Positions 35,458 to 49,291 are shown, numbered from the stretch's first letter. The stretch is DNA of 64,000 bases from Euryodendron excelsum (GCA_033060915.1 CM065382.1:1498501-1562500); one strand, 5' to 3'. The notes: generated from the letters alone by a model not told the origin. Made by a program: numbers and translations.

Positions 35458-35814
35458 CGTCTCACTCTGAATTTGGGTTATTCCGAATTTTGGATAGTTT
35501 CTTGGTGATAATTTGCGGTTTTAGGGTTTCAATTGCAGAAGAAGAAAGAGATACAGGAATCAATCGACAATGGTGAAGATTCAAGAAGACATCAACTAGT
35601 GGTGTAGAATGTAGATGAACTTACAGAGTTCGGGTTTTGGGCATTGTGGTCATTTTACTTACAACTGGAAGGGGTAATCCCAATACCACCCCTAACCCGG
35701 CCCGGTAGTCACACTGCTAACCCATAAACCCACTCACTGTAACAAAGTCGGGCTGCACCTGCGACATAGTAGCGGAGAGAGAGAGAGAGAAGGAAAGCTC
35801 GCGGAGAGAGAAAG
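35458..35814. promoter_or_regulatory. divergent promoter between the unrecognised gene and NDUFS5
   Basis: Only 357 bp separate the two start codons. The interval holds a telo-box (ttttagggtttc at 35519-35530), GGCCC words at 35698-35704 and a GA tract (about 35773-35790) in the NDUFS5 leader. A shared bidirectional promoter is inferred from the spacing. Confidence 0.55.
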
Positions 35815-38800
35815 ATGGCGTCTGGATGGGGGATAACGGGAAACAAAGGCAGGTGCTACGATTTCTGGATGGACTTCAGTGAGTGCATGTCTCGTTGCAG
35901 AGAACCTAAAGACTGCGCTCTTCTCAGAGAAGATTATCTCGAGTGTCTCCACCACTCCAAGGAGGTCCTCCCTGTTTCCAGCTCCTCCTCCTCCATTTCA
36001 TTTCCTTACATCAGTCTTCTTTGATTGCATTTCATGGGTAACCAATTTCAAGATCACTCGCAAAAGATTTCAAAATAAAACCTAAATTACTGTTTTCGAG
36101 ACTTAGGGTTGTGTAAAATTTTTTTTTTGAGTTATTTCAACAGTCGATTAAGTTTATCTTCGTTAATGCGATCTTAATCTGATTTTTGTATGCTTTATGT
36201 TCTCTGTAGCCAAATGCATTGCAATGCAACTACAGTTGATCAAAACGTCTAGGGAGAAGATCTTAAGGGTAACACTAAGAAATTATAATCACATTAAGAG
36301 TCAAATTGGCATTGGAATTGTGGGTTCAAAATCATAGGTATATGGTATTTTTAGAGGCAATGGAAATCTTGCAGTAAATTGTTTATCTTCACGTAAGAGC
36401 TCAAATTTGGCCATCTGTTTGATGCCAATTCGTGTTGGCCTTAGCCAAAACAGAGATGTGTAATTTAATTTGGATGAGAGCTGAATTACCTTTCAAATTG
36501 CAGAAACCCATGAAATGGTTCTCTGTTGAAAAATAAAAAGTTATCTGGTTAGAAAGAAGCCTACACAATTATTTTTCTTTTTCTTGATAGTATGTTATGT
36601 AATGTGGCAAAGATTGAAATGAAATTAATTGTGTTTAAAATGAACTATGCGTGACTGCCAATGCAAAAACTGTTCAACAGTTATTTTTCCTTTTCTTAAT
36701 AGTATGTTATGTAATGTGGCAAAGATTGAAATGAAATTAATTGTGTTTAAAATGAACTATGCGTGACTGCCAATGCAAAAACTGTTCAACAGTTATTTTT
36801 CCTTTTCTTAATAGTATGTTATGTAATGTGGCAAAGATTGAAATGAAACGAGTTGTGTTTAAAATTAACAGTGCGTGACTGACAATGCAAAACCTGTTCA
36901 ACAATTTGAATGTGTCAAATGTTGTATGAACAACTAGATTGCAGTCTCTTCAACTTTGTTTGTGATGACACGATGTAGAGCATGTGAACGAGGAAAGGGA
37001 TATTTGGAATTTTGCATGAAGCATGTTGAGGACTTCATCAAACAAATTTTAGGGTCTATGAAAGTCTTCAACTTATATGTCGTACGTTGTTGCTGGTGTA
37101 ATTTTACGCGAGTGGGGAGATTTTGGTAATTTAAAGATTTGCTAGACATGGACTATAGTCTTGTTGCCTTTCGTTCTTATATATTATATCTATAATATTA
37201 TATGTAGTCAACAACTTTTAGCTCCTTGTTTCCAACTGTAGAAGTTCGATGAACCAAGTTGCCTATAAATATTCATGTAGCATTCTAATTGAAAAGATCT
37301 AGATTCTGAGAAGTTTTTTTTTTGGACAAGTATATAGATTACGAAGTTGTTAAAGGCTTTTGGAGCTCTTTGTGATGCATTATGTAGCCTTGCCTTGGGG
37401 AGTAAATCTAAAAGTTATTTTGATGGGATTCTTAGAACCTTTTCCTTCTTCTCCTCCATTTCTTCTTTATCCCTTTTCTTCAGTTGCTGTGAACAAGTGG
37501 CAGCTCATAACTACCTGGTAGCTCTTATTTCATCACCAAAACGCCTAGCCAATTTTTCCCCAGTCAATGTAATCCATTCCCCTATCTTTTTGCTTTCCAA
37601 TTCAACCTTGTAGTTATAAACTAGTTGTTATTCCCAATTTCCAGCTGCTAATACTCTGCAAATTCAGCAACCTAGCATTTCCTTAATACCTCCAATTCCT
37701 GTACTTTTAATCCCCATAGCCTATAAGCTTCCATACACCTATTTAAATACTTAATGTAAGCATTCCAAGATCTTAGCCTACCATAAACAAGCAATATTAT
37801 TCTAGGTTTTCTAATCTGTCTTACAACTCATTATTGCCCACTGAGAGCTTTCTTCTTGCTGGATCTCTCATATACCCAGCTGTATCCTCATTGCTAAGTC
37901 AGAAGTATGCTTGTATTTTAACATTGTCACTGATCTCCCTCTATCTGTATTCACTTGCTGCCTTGCATTTTAGTTGCTTAAATAACATGTTCTAACTTTT
38001 CGTCCAAGATATAGGTTCATCTCTTGCAAGTTCTGAGCATATTAAGTTTCAATAGTTATATATGTGTATAGATGTATTAAGGCTACCAACCTTTCAGTCA
38101 TTATGTGAGGATGCTGAGGTGAGAGTGATTACATTCTTGCTCCCTCCCGTCCCACCTCTCTCTTTCTCATCAGATTTTTCCATTTCAGCCAAAAATCTGG
38201 AAGAGATGTTGGTATTAGTAGAACTATACAATCAGAGGACTTAATATTTCAAAATTCTATTAGGAAATTCTGGTTAAATTTTCTCTCTCTTCTCCCTCCA
38301 ATTTGAACATGTTACATAATCTTAAATATATTTGAACATTATGAACCATACTTTTCCACAAGGGCTCGTAATGTCTTTCTACGGTATTGCAGGTCTCTTT
38401 ATTAGTGCCTATTTGTGGTGCACAATTTCATGGAATGTGGGTAGTGGTTATGATCAATTCGATGGAAAAGAAGGAAGATTATCTAATTAGATTGTAAGAT
38501 GATATCTCTTATAGTTTGTATGGATTGTCCAAAATCACATTACGCATGTTTGAAGCTGCACCATTAAACTTTGGTTGAGATAGACTTTTAAATTGGTTTT
38601 CGATCTTGTATTATAAGGGGAGGTGGTGCATTGCCCATAAAACTAGAATCGGATGACTGGGGAAACAATGTTGCATGATACTTAATGTTAGGCAGTTTAG
38701 CGATACATGTATACAATAATAGAATGTAGCAGAAATGATCTCGGATGGATGAGTGTAAACAAGAAGATATACAATAGGAAACATTGAAAACTAGAGTGAG

Positions 38801-39709
38801 ACCAACAAGGGACAAGTAAAGTAAGAAGCCTAAATGGTTTTACTTTAAGCTATGAAGGCCAATGAATATAGGATCATGTTGGCCAAGGTTTGATCTAAGT
38901 GAAAGGTGCTACATAGATGGGACGAAGGCCAGTGAAAATGTGAATTGAGGTTTTGCTAGTTAACCTTTGTCATGTAGAGTTGTTATGATGAAAAGGATTT
39001 GTTCTGCTGACTCCTAATTGTTAGAATCCCCATTTTCCTTAATAATTTGAGATAATGGGTGACTTGACTCCTAGTCTTCTTACAAGAGTTCACTTCTCTT
39101 ATAATCTTTCCGTTCTCTTTACCATAGATCTGTTTTGAACCAATACAGTACTATGAAATATTTTTCATTGATAGCCGCAATTGCTTTGCCCTGGTAGATA
39201 AATGGAACTACCTTTGGACAGCAGACTTCGGCTCAAATCTATCTGATACAGGGTAATCAGAAGGTTAAAGAAATAGATTATTTCCCTTTATATATTATAT
39301 GTACGCTAGAGTATGCCACCATGTGCAACTGCTAGGTTTTGACATTGCAGGCGATAACAGTTGTAACTTTTTGCTAGACAAGGGGTACAGGGGCACTTTT
39401 TGAGAGCACAAAAGCTGTAAGACCAATTCGGATCGCTTGAATAAATAATCAAAATTTTCCAAAAGCATATATGTGAGCTGGAAAACATAATTTGATAATG
39501 ATGTGAGATATGTTTAAGTAAATGCAGTTACCTACCATCTCTGTCATTACTTGCAACCCATGTGTTATTGACTTTTGATAGGCCTATTTGGATTTTTCAT
39601 TTTGCAGTTCCAACGTAGGAATCGAATATACAAGGAGGAACAGCGTCAATTGAGAGCAGCTGCACGAAAGGCCAAGGAAGGTGGAGATGTGGCCGAACAT
39701 AGTCACTGA
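35815..39709 (+). CDS. NDUFS5: NADH dehydrogenase [ubiquinone] iron-sulfur protein 5 (complex I 15 kDa subunit)
   Basis: Two exons, 35815-35964 and 39608-39709, flanking a 3.64 kb intron; the product is 83 aa, the usual plant length. It begins [20 protein letters not shown] and carries the twin Cx9C signature (C14/C24 and C34/C44, plus C28), which marks proteins oxidised in the mitochondrial intermembrane space. The tail [21 protein letters not shown] is typical. It is an accessory subunit on the intermembrane-space side of respiratory complex I. The exon 1 donor, GAG|gtcctc, is weak. The intron holds three 112-bp tandem repeats but no other gene I can support. Confidence 0.96.
36569..36904. 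repeat. three 112-bp tandem repeats in the NDUFS5 intron
   Basis: Copies start at 36569, 36681 and 36793, each with 'ttatttttc', 'tagtatgttatgtaatgtgg' and a 'gttcaaca' end. Copies 1 and 2 are almost identical; copy 3 has a handful of substitutions. Confidence 0.95.
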
Positions 39710-41640
39710 TAAGAGTTGTGATTAATCATCTTCTGGACTTTTGAGAATAAGAATACATAACTCAGTTGTATTTGTCGTGTGTTCTGGCATTTACATGAGC
39801 CTGTTTTTCCATCACTTAAATGGAATTTATTGGTCGGTGCACAATGGCATGGTAAATTTATCTTTCCTAGCATATGGACACTGCTGACATGTTATTGCTG
39901 GTGAGGATTTGGTTTTATTTTGAAAAGCGCTTTTTCATTTGTTTCTGGTTCTATAAGTGCATTTCACGTAGTTATAAGTATAGAATAATTGATTGGTCCT
40001 ATTGATTGAATCTGGAGCAGATCACAACATTACCTTCATGCAAACGATTCCACCTAAAAATCTTTAGTAATATGCATTTTATAAGTATGTGAAGGATTTC
40101 CTTTCTCAAAGAAAAAAATATGTGAAGGATTCAAAGAGGGCTGGTTGTAATCCCAGTGTGACTTGTTTCATGCCCTTGTAAATGTTTTGCAAGTGAAACA
40201 AGCTGCTGTGTCATGGATGAGTTAGCTGGAATTGTTGTTGCCTTTTTTCCTTCGTTTTTTTTTTTTTTCTCTTTGTGCTTTGGTCACCAAATGGAAGTTA
40301 TGATGGGGTTCTCCTTTTCTTCTGACGGTTCTTTGATCTATGGAATCCATGGCATGGAAAAACTAAAACCAAAAACAATGCATATGCGTTTAATTAAATT
40401 CAAGTTTCAGGTATAAAACAAAATAAGCTATTTGTATTTGTATTTAGCTCGTTAAAAGTTTGTTTTTGAGCTTGGCGCAATGTGTTTGCATGCACTAAAA
40501 CCAAAAACTAAGGCCCTGTTTAGAATCGGTTTTGATTCAGATTTCGTTTTCGTTTTTAGTGTTCTCGAAATCAAAAAATTTGAGAATATTTTGTTTTTCT
40601 TGTTCTTGAAAACAAAAAAAATGGGATCATAGAAAATACTATCGTTTTCAAATTATTTTTATTTTCATATAAAAACAGTTTTGAAAACTTAGAAAACACT
40701 TTTTTAATGGTATTGAAACTAAGCTATTTTTTGAAAAAAATTTCGAAAACAAGTTCCAGAACCAGTTTACCAAATGCGGTTTCGACGGAAACAGTTTTAA
40801 AACTAATTTGTCAAACGCAGTTCTGTTGAATTTCAAAAACTAAAAACAGAAAACAAAAATTGAAACAACAACCAAATAGAGCCTAAGTTACTCAATTTCA
40901 GCTTGATTAAAATTTGTATAAGATTGACTAGGAAAATATGCAAACAAAATTTAAAACTCGTTAAGTCTTTGAGACAAATTTAAACAACTCACTATCGCGC
41001 AACTCTCTTATTAGGCGAAAATCTTCTAATAAATGTCAGAGCATTTGCAATGTTTTATTGTAGCTTGAAAAAAATAAAAAAATGGAGTAATTGCACTTTG
41101 CCTATTATGGTTCCTTCAAAAATCTATAACTCTGTTCGAAGGTGGATGCATGACTCTACGGAGTTTAGACTTATTTAAAAAAAAAAAAATAGTGACAGAT
41201 TAAGTGAAATGAAAAAAATATCCATTCGAAGGTGAATTATTTATTCTGATATCAATTGACAAAAATCGATTTTATATGGTCTATTTTGGAGAGAAAAAAA
41301 AGATAAAAATGCTCCTACGATACTATCACTTTTATTTTTAACGTTGTTCGTTCGTTTTGCCATCATGTCCAAAGACTCTAAATTATTAAAAATAATGTGA
41401 TTTTTGATGAAATTCATAGGGTGTTTACCCTTTGAAAAAAACTGTAATTAGTAATTACTCAAAAAGGAAAAGTTGGGCATATTTCATAGTTCATAGTGCA
41501 TACGCATCCGCACTAGAATTCACGGACTCGCGGGCGCTCCACCATAGAAAGTTGGACAGTACAATGTAAAAACATACGAAACAAAACACTCTATCTATCC
41601 TCACACCTTGCCATATTTACCAACCCTGCCCTCCCACTCC
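39710..41640. other. spacer between NDUFS5 and SR34
   Basis: NDUFS5 3' UTR at the left, then AT-rich sequence with one MITE-like element (40510-40887). No coding signal. Confidence 0.6.
40510..40887. mobile_element. MITE-like element with GGCCCTGTTT-type ends
   Basis: The left end 'aaggccctgtttagaatcgg' is mirrored by the right end 'accaaatagagcctaa'. Inside, 'gttttgaaaac'/'gttttcgaaa' words occur in both orientations. Such ends are common in plant non-autonomous DNA elements. Confidence 0.5.
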
Positions 41641-42206
41641 TCAAACGTTCGGAACCCTAATCCTGGAAAATTTTCTCCCCGTCTCTGCGTTCTCGGCGCG
41701 ATCTTCTTCGGTCCTTCAAAGGTAAACGTCTTATCTCTCACTGGTAAACCCTAAATTTGTCAAAATCATACATGTATTTGTAATAAGTGCTCTCTGTGCC
41801 ACCGCTGATGTGAATGTTGTGTGTATTTTTTTGTAACGACGGTCTCAAGGTGGAGTCATTGTGATATTTTTTAACGGTTCACACAGATCTTCGGATGATC
41901 GTGATAGCTGTTTCAAGATTAGGGGTTTTATTGGCTTTTTTCGACATCAGTGTGTTTTAGTCGTTCAAATGAGGTTGTAGAATTTCTGTGTTGAATAATT
42001 CGTATCACCCTTGGGTTTTAGGGTTTTGTATTTCTGTTCCGTTTGTGTCTTCTTTCTTTCTTTCCTCTTTGCCCCTAATTTTATTGTTGATAATTCTCTT
42101 TTGCTTTGGGTTTTGTCTATTGGATATGACGATTTTATTCTATTTATTAGTTTGTAGTTGAGTGTGTTTTGATATTTGTCATTGTTTATATTTGTTCTCA
42201 GGAACA
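41641..42206 (+). promoter_or_regulatory. SR34 leader with a 5' UTR intron
   Basis: 'cggaaccctaatcctgg' (41650) is a telo-box-like word. A donor caaag|gtaaacg at about 41720 and an acceptor ttctcag at 42200 predict a leader intron of about 480 nt that ends just before the start codon at 42207. Inferred from splice signals. Confidence 0.5.
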
Positions 42207-45200
42207 ATGAGTCGCTCAAGTAGAACACTCTATGTTGGCAATCTTCCTGGTGACATTCGCGAACGGGAAGTAGAAGATCTCTTTCACAAAGTAATATCCT
42301 TTCTTTCTTATATTTTTTTTCTTTTTTTTTTGGTACATTGGACAGTCAAAGCCCTGGGGAAGGAGGAGGGTGAGTTGAATTCATGACCTCATGGCATGGG
42401 TGGACGACTGGGCTAACTGCTCTCCTTTTATATTCTAATGCGTATTGGAATGATTATGAAATGGTTTAATTTGGTTTTTCTTTGATGTGATAATGAAACA
42501 ATATGCATTATGTAAATGCAATAATATGTGTGTCATGAACTTAATGTCTTGGGTTATTTAGGTAAGGCAAGTCAGTTGCTGCAGCTTTAGCTTCTAAAAA
42601 TATTATTAGTAAATGGAATCAGAATTTCCAACCTTCTGTGCATATATACCAGTGTATTCATGAGTTAAGTTTTACATATAAAACTAACACTGGCAAGTTT
42701 GATTCACTTTACCTTAAGAAAAGATGTTTAAGGGTGCCAGACTAGTTGGATTTATTTGTATTATGCTTTGATTTAAAATGGTCTTCATGTTGCAGTATGG
42801 ACCGATAGCCCATATTGATTTGAAAGTCCCACCACGACCCCCTGGTTATGCATTTGTTGAGGTGAGTTCACAGTTGCATTGAGTGCATCTTTATTGGTAA
42901 TTTGTGACATTATACTGAAAATTTTCTTACAGTTTGAAGAGGCTCGTGATGCTGAAGATGCTATTCGTGGACGTGATGGCTATGATTTTGATGGGCACCG
43001 GCTACGGGTTGTTCACATGAGGCATTTATTTGTAGCACCCAACTACTTCTTGGTAGTTGTGAGACTTATATGTTTTCTTTTTTTTTTTTTTTTTTAATTT
43101 TTTTTTAAAGGTGGAGCTTGCGCATGGAGGGCGTGGACATTCATCATCAATAGATCGTTACAGTAGCCATAGCAGTGGCCGCGGTGGCCGTGGTGGAGTG
43201 TCCAGGCGATCCGAATTTCGGGGTTTGTAGTTTATTTGATTCATGCATGCTGTGGGATTTTGTTTGGCATCATTTGATCTATCAGCAAATTGATTCCCAT
43301 TCCTATCATTGTCCAGTGTTAGTCACTGGATTGCCTAGCTCTGCTTCATGGCAAGACCTTAAGGTGGGCAGAAGCTCCAAGAATGGCATTGTCTGAGCAT
43401 AAATACACAAAATTACACATTTTGGCATTGTCATTTCTTGTAGAGGCGATATTCTGCAGCCAACTTAATGAATTCCTATATCCTTTATTTTCATTCAGGA
43501 TCACATGCGTCGAGCAGGGGATGTCTGTTTCTCCCAAGTTTTCCGTGATGGAAGTGGTATGATGATGAGCAAAATTAAGTTGTAGTCTTTTAGAATACCA
43601 CCTACGATATATATTTATATGTTTGCAAGAGTTCATGTGCTCTAGCAATGAGATATACCTGTTGGAGTATTTGTTAAGGACTTTATGTGGGATGAAAATC
43701 TAAAGTAGCCTGACAATGAATCCATGAAAGTAGTTATAGTGTCCTCGAAGAAGTTGGGTTTTGTTGGTCAAAGATCATCCTCGAGCTTCTTCTAACTTCA
43801 AATGTACTTTCTCTTCCTTTGTTCATATGTCTAGGGTTCCCTATCATGAGTTAAGTACATGATAAAATCTTTCTACTTCCATGGTTTAAATGCTTCTGTG
43901 GGTGTTTTTGAAACCTGTTGGTAGCCAAATCATGATGAGTGGAAGAAATATGGTCGAGTTAAGGGATTCTAATTGATTAGGTTCTGAACTCTGGAATAAA
44001 AATCACAGTAGAGGCTTCTAACTTTTTGTTTAATCTCTTGAGGCCAAGAGAGCTATTGAAGTCTGTACAGCTGACATTCAGTTGTCATTGTAGGTGGATC
44101 AACAAAGAAGCTAGAAATTGCCCTGACTTATGATATGCCTGAATCTTTGCCTAACTCAATTTTGAGGGCCGGGTTGGATTCAATTGATTGGGTTGGTCAC
44201 ATTGCCAGTGTGGATGTGGGGCTTATACATATTTAACCCGCTTATTTTATCGTCCTTGAGCTTTCTTCCATGGTTAACGTGTCTATCTGTTCATACGAAA
44301 GGTTTATTTATTTGTTATTATTATTTTTTACTTTTTATGCATCTAGGTGTATGAATATATGCAGAATAGTGCACAGAAAGGTATGGGTTGAATTGGTTGT
44401 GTCTTGCTTGTTGCTCTTGTAATGGAATGTAGCTGATATACAACTTAGTTGTCTTGAGATAGTCATTTCAGGATTTGGGCAGGTTGAAGTTGACCTTGAC
44501 CCAACCTTGATGTGGTTTGGATCAATCTGTCACTATTGTGGCTTCTCCAGATATGTTATTGTTACCAATAAGAAACTTTTCCCCCACCCCAAATCTCCAA
44601 TCAGAATCTCATGGAGCACTAATGATGGCAAAAACTTGCCTCCAGCATGTAGCCCACTTGCCTAGGCGGTGCCTTATAGCTTGAGGTATTCTCTAATTTA
44701 AGGGTATCTTTGTCTGCTTGCTGAGCCTGGATGAAAGGCTTAGCTCATATGCTATGATGCCCCTGCGCTACCTACCTAGTGCCTGGGTAATTGCCTATGA
44801 AAGCCGGGATTAGTGTTATCAAAAAATGGTCATATCCTAACGATTTATGTTTTTGGAATGACGCTCCAAAACATGGTACATTTTCGTTCCAAAACGATGA
44901 ATTATCGCTCTAATGCAATTTCAAACTTTTTTTTTTTCTATTTATCTCATTAAAAGGTTACCAAGGGATGAGTTAACAATCAAATATAATGAATGAAAAT
45001 CCTGGGAGAATGGAGTTTTGGCAGAATAATATGCGAAAAAATGAATCGTGCTACTAGAAATGTATTTTTACATGATTAATTTAAAATTATAAATTGTTTT
45101 CTATTGGATGCCAAATTGTTACAAGAAAATTGCTCTAGAGGTACCTTAAATTCTTATAATGTAATTTATACAAGTGTACCTCTATCGTACTAAAATTATT

Positions 45201-48200
45201 TGCGTTTCAAGTAACATTGGCCGTGATCAATAGAGTCCACTTATGTTCCCTCTCTGGAATGAAAGCTCATTAGGTCTTAGAATTTAGAAATCGAAAATGT
45301 TCTCATGCCTCAGGACTTCTTGATATCATCTAGTCACTGCATCTATTATGGGTGGACATGACAAACATGTTGAAGTGTCAGGAAAAATTAATAAATCTAT
45401 TTATTTTTCAAGCAATTTCTGAAAGAACAAATTAGATGTAGAAATTTGATATACATCGTAAGCTCTCAAATCTAATTTTACGATACAAACCTGTTGGCAA
45501 TGAAAAAGCTATGTGGGCCAGTGTGGAGACATGTTGGTGTACCATTTACTCTGTGACTGGTTGAAGCAGACCAGAAAATTAGATTTTCAGAGGACTCAAA
45601 TCATATTCTGAATTTGAATATTCCAGTCTATTTTATTGACAGTCTTGGGATTTGGTCTCTTCCTACAGAATTACTTCAGCTACACTTAGGTTCGCCTGCA
45701 TCTTTGTTCAGCAGATGCCAGTCCTATCTCATGAGTAGAAGTTGGATTTCTAACTTACCTGTCTGAATCATTTGGTTTTCAGAGAATTGGCTGTCTCTCC
45801 TTTTATCTTTGTGGCTAGATGGCTAGATTCTTATATTATATATACTATGGCTGTCTTGCAGGCACAACAGGGATTGTGGATTATACAAACTATGATGACA
45901 TGAAATATGCAGTACGTTATCATTTGATTTTAGATTTGTATTTGTACTCATCCAAGTGGATGCCTCAATTTTTTTGAGCTAATATTTTTCAAAACATGAA
46001 TTATTTGGTTTACATGCTTAAGCAGCCTTTTGTTTTTTCTGTCTGCAGATTAGGAAGCTTGACGACTCCGAGTTTCGGAATGCTTTTACTCGAGGAATAG
46101 TTCGTGTATGATTTTAACTTATTATTTCAATATTTTAGTGCTCATATCTCATATACATTCTGTTTAGCATTCCAATCTACCTATAGGTTAAGGAATATAA
46201 ATCAAGCCGAAGCCGAAGCAGGAGCCGGAGCTATTCCAAGAGCCGCAGTCGTAGTCCTTCTTACTCGAGAGGCAGCCGGAGTTTGAGCCGGAGCAGGAGC
46301 AGGAGGTTGGATCATGTCATTTTGAGATATTTATTTTACTATGCAGTGTGTATTATTGTTGGTTCCTAATTTTGTTGAATTGCCATTCAGCAAGTCTCCG
46401 AAATCCAAATCTTCACGTCGCTCACCTGCTAAATCTCGTTCAAGATCTGCTTCTCGTTCTGGTTCTGAATCAAAGCAGCGTCCTCTGTCAAGGTATTCCT
46501 TTACTACTATAGTTTTAGTTTTGACCATAAAGATCTTTATTATTAATCCATGGTTTCAATTCTTTCCTAGGATGGCTATTAGTGCACTAATGTTATTTGC
46601 TATTCCATTCATATTCGTTCCAGTCCTTTCCATGTCTTCTGGAAATAATTCTATTTCGTTTTGCCGATGGTGGTTCCATTTTGTAAATATTGATTTCTAA
46701 ATTGAAGGAAAGATAAAAGGGGAAGAAAAAGAGGAGTTGATTCTAATAATGATAAGAAGAATTGTGCTTGTTGAGAAAGTGATGGTCCTATTGGCAAATG
46801 TGGAAATTTCTGTGCAAGCACTATGGGCGACAATTGTGTGTGAACAGAATGGTTTATTTGATCAAGAAATCTTTTACTCAGTTAATTTGTCTACTGGAGT
46901 GTGAGGATACGTTTCATTTGTAAATTTTTTTGAAGGTAGTCAATCTGACATATTTTGGTGTGCTCGGCACCATGAAATCATCATGGTGCCAACAAGTAGT
47001 GAAAATAGTAGGTGTGAGTTTGATTTCTATCTGGTTACTGGTCCTTGGCTGCAAATGTCAGAAATTGCAATTAAACTATCTAGGTGTTCTGCTTGATGCA
47101 TTCAGTCATTGTTTTCTTGCTGTCTCATATTGTCATATTCACAACAGGAATTTAAATGGTTTATACAAATTTTCAGTTGTGCTGTAGCAATTGTTTTCTT
47201 TTGTAGAAAGCTTACAATTAGTTGATTTATAACATGAACTCATCATTTATGTCTGGCCATATTCTTTTATGCAGTAGACACAGTGAGTAGTATATGAATG
47301 GTGAGAGGGTCTTTATTTACGGAACTATAGGAATGGTGGAGGGTCTTTCTCTACCTTTACCATCAAGTTGCTGCCCCATCCAAGTCACTTTTGTGGATCC
47401 ATCTTTTTTTGCTTGAACTGAATCCAATCTATAAGCTAAGTTGCTTGTATTGTATCTTTAGGAATTTCATGCTTAATTTTGAATGCCACTGGAACTATCT
47501 TAAAGCAGCCGGCTTTAGTTATTGAACTTCCATATCAATTATGTGCTAAGATTTCAGAAGGTTATCATTTGTATGTCTGCATTCTAAAGGACTTACCTGG
47601 GTTGGACCAAGGAAAATGTTGCAAATATATCTTTCTGACTTTTTTTTGGTTAGATTCTTGTGCACTATTTGGACTTAACGGTAGCATTGCCCTGCCTAAA
47701 TGGCAAGTCTTTGGCTCACCTCTCAACTTGAACTTTTTAGTTATTTTCCGATTTTGTACATCTACGCCAATTATACTTTGTGGTCTTATGAGTGGACAAA
47801 TTTACTGCATACTTAACAAAGACAGAGAATGGAGGAATTTGCTCTTGATTCTAATACTGTTACATGTCATTTTAATTCTAGGTTATAAGTTCCAAGTTCT
47901 GTTTTGGGTTCCATTAAATGGGAAGTGGCGAGTAGATTCTTTGGTACTCTTCTACTTTACTAGTACAATGGCCTCAGTGAACTTCAAACTGAAAATGATA
48001 AGGACCAACTCTGCTTGTGTTGTCCTATGTTTGCTATCCTTTTTTCACTTCATGGTCGGTTTAGCAATGTAATATTGAGAAAACATGCCAGATTGTCAAA
48101 CTATCATCAATTCCATTTTTTCCTTTAATGTATATGAAATTACCATTTTTGTTTTTTTAGATATGGATATTTGCGGCGATCTGGGGATTGCATATTAGGA

Positions 48201-49291
48201 TCTTGGTGAGATATGGTTCAAATGCCTGCAACTCTTTTGGTTGTGGAGGTATGATGATTTCTAGATGGGCAGCTTTAGAAACCTTCATGGTGTGCCTATT
48301 CTAATTCATTAAAGCATCGCAAATGTCCATGGGTGCTAGATTGGGAACAAAGAAGATCATGGATTGCAATGGTAAAGCTGGACTATGAACTAAGTGCTAT
48401 TGGACTTTGGGAACCACCTTCATTCTGCGGTGGAAACAATTTTACTACCTTTGCTTTTTCAACATTGACAATCTAATAGAGCACAATATCTGGATTCTTT
48501 GTTGGTCTTTTGGGCAACCTGTCCATTGGTATCTTAAACAAGCATTGTAATGCTTTCATTAAGGTTTGCATTTTAACTTTATTAGGTCTTTTATTTAGAG
48601 GGAGGCACTATAGTCTTTTCATTTCCCTATTGGGCTGCTAAATATTTGTGGGTTTCCTTTTTATCTGTTTTGATTGTGGTAACTATGACGTGGAAGAGGC
48701 ATCAAGGCTCTTGGATCACAGTTGTTGCAAGGAACTTGTGGATTTTAAATTTGCGTTGTTTCTGGAACTTTTTGCAGATCTCCATCGAGGTCCAGATCTC
48801 CCGTACCATCTGTAAGTGATATCTTACATTGTTTTTAGCTATATTTTGAAACCTGGCTGGACTGCTGGCAAACTGGTTCTGGTGACTGCCCCTATGTTTG
48901 TCTATGAACATGAAATTTTGGGACAGTTTAATTGGGTTGAACCCTCAATTGTCTCATCAATAATATTGAATATCTTAAAAAGACTATTTAGAATTGCAAC
49001 CTTGATTTATATAAGCCTGCCATTTTGTGCTTTGTATTGCCTTTTATTTTGAATCTCATAATCTTCAGCGCCTGAAACGCACAAGTACAAGCCCAAAAAA
49101 ACAGAGCCGTAGCAAAAGCAGGAGCAGGAGCCGGAGCAAGAGTAAGAGTTTATCCAGGTCCCATTCTTTTGTACCATATTTCTGTTTTTTACTTTTAGCC
49201 ATTGGATTTTTTACTGGATTCCTTCCCTCTTTTTTTCCTCGTCTCAAATATGTCAATCAAGGTTCTGATTGACAATGTGTTTAACAGGTGA
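42207..49291 (+). CDS. SR34: SR34-type serine/arginine-rich splicing factor (SF2/ASF-like)
   Basis: Coding exons: 42207-42290, 42796-42861, 42933-43007, 43111-43222, 43317-43363, 43499-43556, 45862-45911, 46049-46105, 46187-46305, 46391-46492, 48778-48811, 49069-49157 and a probable last exon of four nucleotides (49288-49291, G plus TGA). This gives 298 aa. RRM1 has RNP2 TLYVGNLP and RNP1 PGYAFVEF. A Gly/Ser linker ([19 protein letters not shown]) and a pseudo-RRM2 with the invariant SWQDLKDHMR follow, then an RS tail ([20 protein letters not shown]... ending KSKSLSR). SR proteins bind exonic enhancers, recruit U1 snRNP and shuttle with nuclear speckles. Introns 6 (2.3 kb) and 10 (2.3 kb) are long; plant SR genes often make alternative transcripts from such introns. 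The final splice is the least certain: reading through 49157 would instead add a hydrophobic tail ending at 49272. Confidence 0.92.

Noticed and set aside
42291..42303. ATATCCTTTC just inside SR34 intron 1, resembling a U12 AT-AC donor
   Set aside because: The normal donor AAA|GTAATA three bases earlier restores the conserved HK|YGP junction, and the intron ends in AG. The U12-like word is coincidental.
47479..48072. A 197-codon plus-strand open frame (start [14 protein letters not shown]) that looks like a membrane protein
   Set aside because: It lies wholly inside SR34 intron 10, is T-rich (hence hydrophobic by composition) and matches no family. Best explained as chance in a low-stop intron.
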